This document shows positions 10,692-19,759 of a stretch of 33,027 nucleotides of DNA, piece after piece. The translations under genes were made by a program, and so were the position numbers. Positions within the stretch are counted from its first letter, which is position 1. Every line of letters begins with the position of its first letter. The notes beneath the pieces are model-generated. The model had not been told where the DNA came from and ran no database searches. It saw nothing but the letters and a program-made list of their open reading frames with translations. The stretch comes from Temnopleurus reevesii (Eukaryota > Echinodermata > Echinoidea > Temnopleuroida > Temnopleuridae): positions 18,239 to 51,265 of the forward strand of contig BQKZ01002179.1 of assembly GCA_036244855.1 (NCBI GenBank). The letters are read 5' to 3'.

Positions 10692-12435
10692 ATGGGTGAA
10701 CAATATGTTGTCATCTCTGATGATGAAGATGGGGCTGAACGTCCCTCAGCTTCCAATGGAGGTGTCAACAGACGTACATCAGGAGGCAAGTCCAAATGCA
10801 ATAAAAAAGGATCGAGAAATCAAGGTGAAAATCATGATTCCGACAGCGACATTATCTTGATCTCATCGGAATCCGACTCAGATGCACCCAATCCCTCAAG
10901 GAATCATTTACCACGGGATTTGACATCAAGGAAGGGTAAAGAGTCACTGAGTTGTTCCTCAGGGAATCGTTCCTCAGGTACTGATGCTGGTTTGGTTCGA
11001 TTAGACATCAAGAAATCTCCAAGTTCTAGATCATATACCATCAAGGAGGAGCTGGGAGATGTTCTTTGGGAGATGGAGAGGGACTGGCAGAATAATCCTT
11101 CAAATGCAGAGGGTAGTGATTCTGATTTACCTGACGTATTTGCTAAAGAGGAAAAATATAGGCATGAACCATCCACGAGTAAGGCAAAACGTCAGATGTT
11201 GGAGCATTGTGAAGGATTGGAACAAGATAGGAAGTGGATAGAGCCAGATAGAAGCAGAGCAGGTCTGGATGAAACCGGATGTGAACCATCTGGAAAGAAG
11301 GTGAAACCCCAGGGATCAGGCTCTCATAAAATATTGAAACGTAGTGTAAACCGCATCAAGCAAGATGGACTCATGGCAAATCCAGGTAGATCTGGACATG
11401 AAACACCTTCAAGCAAGCTGCATCCCCAGGAATCAGTACATGGAAATCCCAAAGGAGTGAAACATGCCACAAACCGGATGGAACCAGATGGAATCATGAC
11501 AAATCCAGGTAGATCTGGACACGAAACATCTTCAAGCAAGCTTCATCCCAAGGGATCAGTACATGTAAATCCCAAAGGAGTGAAACATGCCACAAACCGG
11601 ATGGAACCAGATGGAATCATGGAAAATCCAGGTAGATCTGGGCATGAAACATCTTCAAGCAAGCTGCATCCCCAGGGATCAGTACATGTAAATCCCAAAG
11701 GAGTGAAACATGCCACAAACCGGATGCAACCAGATGAAACTGTTCCAGATCTGGATGAAACCGACTTGAAGCCAGGTGAAGATCCAGTAGAAATGAATGC
11801 AAACGGGATTGAGCCGGTGAGATCAAATAAAAACCAGATGACAGGAGGTGAAGATGGAGATCCTGCTGAGGATGAAGGAGACATAATAACCCTAGCCGAC
11901 TTCTTTGCAGACACTCAAGGTGAAAGCCAAGTGGAACCGGCTGCTATCTACTCTGATGATGACCCATGGGGTAGTCTAGAGTTTGATGTACAGTCCTCCA
12001 TGTCAGGGGATCACACTCTAGACCAGTCACTAAACCAAAACAATCCAAAAAACTCGGACGAGTCCATTCCAAAAAGTTCTGTTCCAGTTGTGTCTTCCCA
12101 ATCACCTTCAGAATCTGCAAAATCTAGGCAGTCTCTTCCAAATAAAAAAAGCTCTTATGGCTCCCCCAATTTTCAGCGCCATAAACAATCTTTGAAAGTG
12201 CTGTTGAAGGATTCTCCTAATTCGGGATGGCGTGTTTCCTCTCAAAATAAAACTTGCAATTCTACAGAATCTAGACGACCTGGTCCAGCCTCAAGGCAAT
12301 TATTTGGCCGGAATCGTCCATCAAGATGTAAAACCAATGATGAAAGCCGTCCACCAAGATGCAAGGACAATGATGAAAGCCGTCCATCTTGTGAAGAGAT
12401 TCCTTCCACTAGTAGTGCAAAGATAGAAAACGCAG
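10692..12435 (+). CDS. SETX: Senataxin-like protein, coding exon 1 (acidic disordered N-terminus)
   Basis: The start chosen is the first true ATG in the long frame; it gives MGEQYVVISDDEDG. The exon runs 1744 bases to a donor GCAG|GTGAGT at 12436, ending one base into a codon (phase 1). The open frame continues to 12614, but that part is intron-like. The product is acidic and Ser/Asp-rich with no globular domain. Two SUMO-interaction-like motifs are visible: YVVISDDED (residues 5-13) and IILISSESDSD (about 54-64). A 41-residue unit is repeated three times (11349-11717), followed by an RCK(T/D)NDESRP repeat near the end. Such a region fits the long disordered linker of senataxins. Coding status is firm; identity depends on the downstream exons. 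Confidence 0.82.
11349..11717 (+). repeat. 123-bp (41-residue) in-frame tandem repeat, 3 copies
   Basis: Units start at 11349, 11472 and 11595, with a short fourth start at 11718. Each encodes NPGRSGHET(P/S)SSKLHP followed by NPKGVKHATNRM(E/Q)PD. The units differ at only a few positions, so the expansion is recent and the copy number may vary between individuals. The period is a multiple of three, so the frame is kept. Confidence 0.92.
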
Positions 12436-13452
12436 GTGAGTTTGTGCTCATATATTGCAAAACTAAGAATTTGTTTTATACATGTACATATAGCTACACT
12501 GTAAAAATGAGAAGCGACCATCAGTATGAGCTGAAATTTCTGCTTAAGGTTTTTACTTTCGCCAATTTCGCCTCCATTAAATCAGTAAATTTTCACTCAT
12601 TAGAATGCTCATAGAAAATAGTAAAGAGCTCTGAAATGAAGTGAATTTTCAGTGAATTTACTCAAATTGATGTCTGCTAAACATATTGTACACTGTACGT
12701 TTGTTCCATAATCCTTTTCAATGGAAACTTGTACGATAGGCACAGACATTTTTAAGACAGAAATTAATCTAGTCTCATCAGTTAAAAAAGACTGTTTCTT
12801 TCGCTCGTCAAAATTAACGATACTTTATTGATAAATTTATTAAGGAATTTATAAGAATCATTAATGCAATTAACGTACAATGGGTCGTATCAAATACTTT
12901 GACATCGGCAACATTGAAAAAGTTCAAGCTTCAAATTTTTCATTACATATTAGATTTAAATTTTATATCACCAACAAGATTTTGTCATCACACACATCAC
13001 CTTTGATATTGGCAACATTTCAAAAGTTCAAGCTTTACATTTTTCATGAAATATTACTACATTTAGAATTTTTGACATCAACAAAATTTGCCATCATTTC
13101 TCAATACATTAAATGAATCATTTTGGGCAGTTTTGTTCATTGGGTGAGCCTATATTTAAAATTTCCACTGCATTTGCCCGACCCATGTCAGAGATGTCCA
13201 GAATGGGTTGAACTCCATTACTTCTGTGGGTTTAACATTGTAAATGTAATTCATTTGTGTTCATTTTCGCTAATTCTACTTTGAATTAATAAAGTTGTGA
13301 TGTAAATAGCACTCATTTTAAACTGTTTTTCATGCAATATATATAAATGCTTTGAATATTTTTGTTTGTAAGATCTATTTATCATCTACTCTTCTAATGC
13401 TTTTATCTTTCCAACTGCAACTTTAATTTATTAGCAATTTAATTAGCAATCC

Positions 13453-14051
13453 TTAAAGGGGAACTACACTCAGACATTAAATTGCCATCATTAAATGAAG
13501 AATAATAAGATGAACAAACTGTGAAAATTTGAGCGAAATCTGGTAATCCATTCAAAAGTTATGAATTTTCAAAGTTTTGATTTACACCCCTCATGGGCTC
13601 CTTAAATTGGCAAACGTACCGGCACAAAATGGCTGCCAACATGGAGAACTCTCCATTCACTTTGTACACAAAATTTCACATTTTCCTCTTTTTCCAGAAA
13701 AGTAGACAACATTTTGTTTTTTCAGTTGAGTATATTATAGCCACATCAATTCTGCAAGCATTCCAGAAAGAACGGTGTTGATTTCTCATTTGAAACATGA
13801 CATTGATCCATTTTCATTAAATTTATATACAAAGTGAATGAGGAGTTCTCCATGTATGACATCACAGATTATGCTAATTGGCTATATGTTGCCAATTCAA
13901 GGATGCCCAGCACAGGTGGAAATGATAACTTTGAAAATTCATAACTTTTGAACGGATTATCCGATTTTGCTCAAATTTTCACAGTTTGTTCATCTGATTT
14001 TTTTTTCATTTACTGGCCGTACATTATTGTCTGGGTGTAATTCCCCTTTAA
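13453..14051. mobile_element. TTAA-flanked fold-back MITE (about 599 bp)
   Basis: The terminal inverted repeats are TTAAAGGGGAACTACACTCA at the left and GTCTGGGTGTAATTCCCCTTTAA at the right. TTAA occurs at both edges (13453-13456 and 14048-14051), as expected for piggyBac- or Kolobok-type insertion. Subterminal arms are also inverted (GATGAACAAACTGTGAAAAT at the left; CACAGTTTGTTCATCTGA at the right). No transposase frame. Confidence 0.75.
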
Positions 14052-14131
14052 GTTTTTCAACTGAGCACTAAGACAAAGACCCACACAATTGTTGTTTTTG
14101 CAATCCTCATCACTGACAGGAGGCAATATCT

Positions 14132-14640
14132 AATATTATTAACCGCATCAGACATCTGAGCAAGGCAACTTTAAAACCATATTGCCCGATTCGGATCGAA
14201 AACTTATATTGCCTGGTCAATTATTTTCTTATATTGCCCGCTCAGAAAAGTCTATGGTGAATTGCGTGTAAAAAATTAGGTGCATATATCATCACTGCGC
14301 CACTAAATGCACGTACTTGATGACGCAATATTGATGGAGACGCATGTTAATGACGTAACAATGGCATGGAAAGTGCATTTAGATGACAACTCAACATTTT
14401 TGGTGGTTGTTTTACCATATCGGAGCCTTTATTTCAATCTTTTAAAATAATTTCCGTGTTAAGTGAAATGCGAGAGATATTTTAGATATTCTAAAATAAT
14501 TCTGATTCGGCTCTAGATGTCTGATTTGGTTAATAATAGCAATATTGAAATGCCTCAGGGCCGACAAATATCACCCTCATCTGCGATTCGGGAAATATTT
14601 GTCGTGTCGCCCTGAGGCCATTCAATATTGCTATAATGTC
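14132..14640. mobile_element. Inverted-repeat element with a strong terminal hairpin
   Basis: ATTATTAACCGCATCAGACATCTGAG near 14136 is matched in inverse by CTAGATGTCTGATTTGGTTAATAAT near 14513. Within the right part, 14536-14636 folds into a hairpin: AGCAATATTGAAATGCCTCA against TGAGGCCATTCAATATTGCT. Non-coding; probably a decayed fold-back element. Confidence 0.5.
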
Positions 14641-14828
14641 TCACGATACCTTTGATATTGGTCTACCGATGTGAGAAAAATTGCCATATTTCTTCCTTGA
14701 AACTCATGGAGGTACATACATGTACATGTACTTTGTATTTGGCGCTGCATGAAAGAAATGCCTATGGTGTAATGATATATTTGATAATATTTGAAATGAA
14801 GTACAAAACAAACATTACTTCTTGATCG

Positions 14829-15442
14829 TAAAGGGAAACCAACCCATGGTATAATCATGCTCTCATTGAATGAAGAAAAGTTGGATGAACAAACTGAAAA
14901 TTTAAGCAAAGTCTGATAACCCGTTCAAAAGGTATGAATTTTCAGGGAATAATTTTACTTTTCACATATTAAGCAGTTTTAGACATTGAGGAAACTTTTC
15001 AAATTCTTTACTGTACAGTTCTATGTCAAAAAGTTGCTAAAGTATATTTTGTATAGCAATTCTGCTAGAATGCATAGCAAATTGCGATGCGGTACCAGGA
15101 AAATTATTCCCTGATTTTAAAGTCACAAAACTATGACGATGATTTGATCCCTACAGCTGATGGGGGTCCGTGTGATCGGCAAACTCAACGGAATCTGTGA
15201 GGTCAAACATTGGACAACTCCTTCACTCTGTATTCAAATTTTCACAGTTTTTTTCGGAAAAGTCAATAAGAATGCTAATTTTCGGTTGGGGTATAGCATT
15301 TCTTTCTGTACAGAGTAAATGAGGAGTTGTCAGACATGACGTCACAGATTGGCCGATTTTGCTCAAATTTTCAGTTTGTTCATAAGATTTTTTTTTTCAT
15401 TCAATGAGAACATAACAAGTCCAGGGGTTGGTTACCATTTAA
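14829..15442. mobile_element. Fold-back MITE related to 13453-14051, carrying a nested MITE
   Basis: The ends are inverted: TAAAGGGAAACCAACCCATGG at the left and CCAGGGGTTGGTTACCATTTA at the right. Subterminal arms contain GATGAACAAACTGAAAATTT, as in the neighbouring element at 13453-14051, so the two share a family. It is interrupted by another element at 14943-15113. Confidence 0.7.
14943..15113. mobile_element. Nested 171-bp MITE with 5-bp target duplication
   Basis: Exact terminal inverted repeats CAGGGAATAATTTT and AAAATTATTCCCTG, flanked by direct repeats ATTTT (14938-14942 and 15114-15118). It lies inside the older element at 14829-15442, so it inserted later. A 136-bp relative with its own 5-bp duplication is at 26662-26797. 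Confidence 0.82.
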
Positions 15443-15649
15443 TCCTGGCAACGGTGATCGCACATGCATGAATGTCTGCAACAGGAAGTGTTTACCCTGA
15501 CTCACATGACTTGCTTACGATGAAAAACTGCATGGCGCTCTCTGCAATTCTTAGTTTTTGTCTCAGCTGCATAGCAGATTGCCTGCGTAGCAGAATCGAG
15601 ACATAGGCGCCATTTTTTCCTACGGCGACGGCAGCATCAACAATTTAGA

Positions 15650-16110
15650 ATTGCTCTGAATCCAAAACCCGTTGCCCGATTTTCATCAAACTTGCACAAT
15701 AGGTCCATTGGGTATCCCAAATAGTGCAGAGCAATTTTCAGGTCATTATGGAGGTCAAAGGTCGTCTTGAGGTCAATTTTTTTGAAATCTTAATCGGAAA
15801 ACTTGATCTTGGTTCTCATTTCAAAACCCCTTGTCCGATTTTCATCAAACTTGCACAATAGGTCATTCGGGTGGCCCAAATAGTGTAGAGCAATTTTCAG
15901 GTCATTATCGAGGTCAAAGGTCATCTGAGGTCAAATTTTTTGAAGTCCTAACCTGAAAACTTAAACTTGGCTTTCAATTCGAAACCACTTGCCCGATTTT
16001 CATCAAACTTGCACAATAGGTTCATTGAGTATTCCAAATAATGCAGAGCAATTCTCGGGTCATCATCAGGGTCAAAGGTTGTCTGAGGTCAAATTTACGA
16101 AATCTTATTA
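15650..16110 (+). repeat. 158-159-bp tandem repeat, about 3 copies
   Basis: The motif CCCGATTTTCATCAAACTTG followed by CACAATAGGT recurs with starts near 15674, 15833 and 15991. Each unit also holds GAGCAATT(T/C)TC(A/G)GGTCAT and GAGGTCAAAGGT. Diverged by substitutions and small indels. No coding role is apparent. Confidence 0.85.
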
Positions 16111-16223
16111 AAAAAACTACAATTTACAAATTGCGCAATGCAGGCGAGACTGCCAGGCGGTGTTTCACTTGTGTTTCATTGTCGGTGGCGATAATTATTT
16201 CCCCTCTAATTTTCAGTAGTAAC

Positions 16224-16404
16224 GGGGTGTTGTTTAAAGGTTGCAATTGATCGCAAATCAAGTTCTACATATCATTAACAAATTGTAACACGCGTTTTCA
16301 TACCCAATTTTAACTATAAAACGCACATGAACCACTTATTTTGATTGGCACGTTCCGATCAACTGCAACTTGCGATCAATTGCAACTTTTGAACCACACC
16401 CCCT
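16224..16404. mobile_element. TIR element family 1, copy C
   Basis: Left end GGGGTGTTGTTTAAAGGTTGC, right end GCAACTTTTGAACCACACCCC. It shares the internal stretch TTGATTGGCACGTTCCGATC with copies at 1267-1451 and 6454-6665. It ends about 100 bases before exon 2, so it lies in the 3' part of intron 1. Confidence 0.6.
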
Positions 16405-16501
16405 AATTCACATTATTGCTGTTTTTTTCTTCATTTTTACTGCCAAAACATTAAATATTTCTGCTTCCCGTTCTTTATTCTGTTCTTCTGGGTCCCTTCA
16501 G

Positions 16502-16591
16502 GTGATGCCTTTCCTTCCGCTCTATTGAATGAAGCGCTAAGATACAAAGAAAGGATGGAGCTAAGACTATTCAAAGTACCCTTGTTCCCTG
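16502..16591 (+). CDS. SETX: Senataxin-like protein, coding exon 2 (90-bp, frame-preserving)
   Basis: The acceptor is a pyrimidine-rich tract ending GGGTCCCTTCAG at 16501; the donor is CCTG|GTAACT at 16592. The exon enters in phase 1 and leaves in phase 1. It encodes DAFPSALLNEALRYKERMEL then RLFKVPLFP, a short helix-forming basic stretch unlike the acidic exons around it. Both junctions give open frames with exons 1 and 3, but exon 1 can also join exon 3 directly in frame, so this may be a cassette exon. A MITE starts 11 bases after the donor GT. No domain is recognised. Confidence 0.68.
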
Positions 16592-16602
16592 GTAACTATC
16601 AC

Positions 16603-17025
16603 CAGTCAAGGAAACTCGCTTTATCGAGATCTCGTTTTTCCGAGATAATACGCAGTTCAGCGATAGAGGTCGGAGCGCTACGAAATCGTGCGGGTCAGAT
16701 CGCCTGTGTAAAGTGAATGGCAATTTGTTTTCCCGACTTACATTCCCATCATTAAAAAATCCCTCAAGGTGGCGAATTTTTTTACTAACATATATGGTGA
16801 AAAATTTATTTCTCGTCAACATACTAGCGTACGAAAATTCGCCACCCTGAGATTTTTTTTAAACGATTTTATAATAATGGGTATGTAAGACGGAAAAACA
16901 AATTGCCATTCACTTTACACAGGCGATCTGACCCGCACGATTTCGTAGCGCTCTGACCTCTATCGCTGAAATGCGCATTATCTCGAAAAAACGAGATCTC
17001 GATAAAGCGAGAGTTTCCCTGACTG
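16603..17025. mobile_element. 423-bp fold-back MITE next to the exon 2 donor
   Basis: The ends are CAGTCAAGGAAACTC and, inverted, GAGTTTCCCTGACTG. The arms stay complementary for about 190 bases (for example GTAAAGTGAATGGCAATTTG near 16707 and CAAATTGCCATTCACTTTAC near 16899). The 5-base direct repeats ATCAC at 16598-16602 and 17026-17030 mark the target duplication. The element starts 11 bases from the exon 2 splice donor. Non-coding. Confidence 0.85.
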
Positions 17026-18818
17026 ATCACACTGTTCTATGGTACTTCAGGCATGTCCACCCAAAAATATAGCTTTTTTAGCAGTAGCAGAAAAATAATA
17101 ATAATGATAATAATAGGTCCATTTATATAGCAATCACTCTACTGCGCTTGATATTAATAAGTATTTTTCTAGCCTAAATGACATGAAAGTCACTAGACAT
17201 TCTCGCAACTTTATTGACGTCATAGGTGCACTCGTAATGATCTATTTTGTTACAAAATTTTATTTTTGTCTAAAAAACAAATCCCCTAAATTTTAGCAAT
17301 ATTTGACTAGACAGAATTGGCAAGTTTGATGCTAGAGAACATGTGGTAAAAGTTCTAAATTTTGAATTTTAAAATTTGAATTTTTGAATCTCCAATGTTT
17401 CAACAGTGGTTTGACAAAAAAATTTCATGCAAGCAGAGTATTCAGATAGGCAAAACAGCAGAGTTCGAAACTTTGAATTGGAAAATTTGAATTTTTGAAT
17501 CTCCAATGTCCAAAAAATCATGAAAACAGGGTAATCAGATGGGGTATATTAAAGCAGATTCGCTATGATTATTTTTTTTGTCAGTTGGCCAAATTATCTG
17601 AGCCCAAACTCGTGACGCAGGCAGCTCTGCCCAGTGGCAACATGCTTGTTGGTTCTTTGCAACCAAACTAAAAGATCCAGCAAAACTGGCCTTTGCTCCA
17701 GTTGAAGAATGGATGTTACGGCTTCCTCAGACGAATAATAGGATTTTCCGCCGAGAATGAATAATTTGGTTGAAATGGAAAACAAACTTTAGTCACCGTT
17801 TTCTTGAAGAAAAACTTTAATTGTATGAAGCGGATAAATATCTCAAAGTAAAAATTAAAGCTTATGGAATGAGGGATTTGAGAAACAAAAACAAACAAAG
17901 CAAGTAGAAATTCGACTTGTGTTTGATTTCGGCGCGTTGGGTCACATAATTATGTTGATTATAATGTTATATTCATGTGTTTTGCATATTTCCATTAGAA
18001 CAGACTGATTCTTAGGTCTGTAGTTTTCTGTAAAGGTTTTTAAAAGAATGAATTTATAACATACTACATATTTATAAAAAGATAAGCAATGAAAAGTATG
18101 AATATTGTGATACTCTTGCATTTTTAATTCAATTGCACAAGCCAAAATAGAAATGGGTTAGGTTCTGACGAAAATCATGTAATTGCACACAATGATCCAT
18201 TTTCGAGGTTAAATACCACCCAAATAAATGTGGTTAGTACATGTACTATTTACTGCATCTATGACATCATCACAGTTGCCAATTTGTTTACTGATTTTAC
18301 TGCTTTCATTGAGTTTTTCACATCATAAACCAAATTACATTTGCTTTTGCCTCTCACATGCATTGTGCCATTTAGTTTAGGGGTGTTGCTAGAACGGTAA
18401 TGTGTGTTTCAATTTGTAAAATTTGATTTGCACTTGATTTTGTAATTAGTCACAACTTTCTAGCGACACTCCAAGATCATTTTTTTGCGCATAGTGGTAG
18501 TCTTTGAATAGTGGATAGGTCTATAGACAGTGCTTTTTAATGTTTTGAATAAATCTATTAAAGGCCCCACCCCCAAACAAATGTTTGGATGCCTGAGAAT
18601 GACTTTTTTGAAAAATTGCTTTAGTTGGTGGGAAAAAGATTTGTTTAATTTACAATTTTTTAATGTTTTGAATAGATTTAATGTATTAAAAGTATTAAGA
18701 CAAAGAACATAGTAAAAAATTGTAAAAATTCTGAAAATTACTTATCAAGAGTATGTTTTTGATGTTTGTTACTGAACATGACTTTTAAGGTTATATTTCT
18801 TGTGTTTTAGTATAATTT

Positions 18819-19162
18819 TACTGGGATCTTTTAAGTTGAGTGAAAAGAAAAAAATCAGATCAGGCCATTTTCTGAGGGTTGGGCGGTCGGTCTCGAGCAT
18901 CCAAACATTTTTTGGGCCGAAGCATTATGTATGTAGAGAATAATAATGTTTTATAGGTCGTTGACTTTGCATGTAATTGTATGTTAGCCCTTTCATGTAA
19001 GTGTCATGCATTTCACATCAGGAAAAATTACAGTCTTCAAAGAAATTTTGATAAGATATCAATGCTTATCATTGTATTTTAAAGTAACATTAATAGCAAA
19101 AGAAATACAATGCAACTTTATTAAAAAATTCTGTATTAGGATTAACATGACTTTTGCAGGGT
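18819..19162 (+). repeat. Exact 344-bp duplication, first copy
   Basis: Starts TACTGGGATCTTTTAAGTTG and ends TTTTGCAGGGT. By visual comparison it is identical to 19164-19507, with one N (19163) between the copies. Identity with a single unknown base at the join suggests an assembly join rather than biology. Confidence 0.9.
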
Positions 19163-19163
19163 N

Positions 19164-19507
19164 TACTGGGATCTTTTAAGTTGAGTGAAAAGAAAAAAAT
19201 CAGATCAGGCCATTTTCTGAGGGTTGGGCGGTCGGTCTCGAGCATCCAAACATTTTTTGGGCCGAAGCATTATGTATGTAGAGAATAATAATGTTTTATA
19301 GGTCGTTGACTTTGCATGTAATTGTATGTTAGCCCTTTCATGTAAGTGTCATGCATTTCACATCAGGAAAAATTACAGTCTTCAAAGAAATTTTGATAAG
19401 ATATCAATGCTTATCATTGTATTTTAAAGTAACATTAATAGCAAAAGAAATACAATGCAACTTTATTAAAAAATTCTGTATTAGGATTAACATGACTTTT
19501 GCAGGGT
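19164..19507 (+). repeat. Exact 344-bp duplication, second copy
   Basis: No differences from 18819-19162 were seen. It continues into unique intron sequence leading to exon 3. The true genome probably has one copy. Confidence 0.9.
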
Positions 19508-19759
19508 AAAATATACCTTTCTTTTTATTTCAAAGCCTTTTTCAGATTTTCTCCTTGAAAATACGGTAGCTGCCATAATGTATTTTGCAGGGCTATTTTG
19601 GAGTTTAATGGGGGCTATTTCTAAGATTTAGATTGCTAATTGCCATTTTTTTACCATGGACTTGTGTTACCTGTACATGTATACAGAATTAATTTCATTT
19701 TTTGAAATATTTTCTCCTTACTGCCTCTCTAACTAATCCTTTGTATTTCTTTATTCAAG

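Larger units (their letters stand above)
12436..16501 (+). other. Intron 1 of the senataxin-like gene
   Basis: GT at 12436-12437 and AG at 16500-16501. AT-rich. It contains a diverged tandem pair with a 104-base period near 12898-13110 (TTTGACATCGGCAACATT and TTTGATATTGGCAACATT), two TTAA-family fold-back MITEs, a nested MITE, a stem-loop element, a 158-base tandem repeat and a family 1 TIR element, listed separately. No extra exon was recognised. Confidence 0.75.
16592..19759 (+). other. Intron 2 of the senataxin-like gene
   Basis: GT at 16592-16593 and AG at 19758-19759, with a good branch-point candidate CTAAC near 19729-19733 and a long pyrimidine tract. Contents: a fold-back MITE directly after the donor, a small inverted-repeat stretch near 18378-18471 (GGGGTGTTGCTAGAA against TTTCTAGCGACACTCC), and an exact 344-base duplication around an N. 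The remainder is AT-rich with nothing recognised. Confidence 0.72.

Noticed and set aside
10904..11176. Minus-strand frames inside exons 1 and 3
   Set aside because: These are shadows of Ser/Asp-rich coding sequence on the + strand, without splice or start support.
12436..12614. C-terminal extension of the 661-codon frame
   Set aside because: It starts at a strong GTGAGT donor and turns AT-rich with hydrophobic/aromatic residues unlike the preceding acidic exon. It is intron read-through.
13593..13781. Possible coding exon in intron 1
   Set aside because: It lies within the TTAA-flanked fold-back MITE, and its sequence is mirrored in the opposite arm.
19702..19759. N-terminal part of the 1230-codon frame (MKYFLLTASL..., signal-peptide-like)
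   Set aside because: It lies in intron 2, covering branch point and pyrimidine tract before the acceptor at 19759. The signal-peptide look is an accident of translated pyrimidine-rich DNA.
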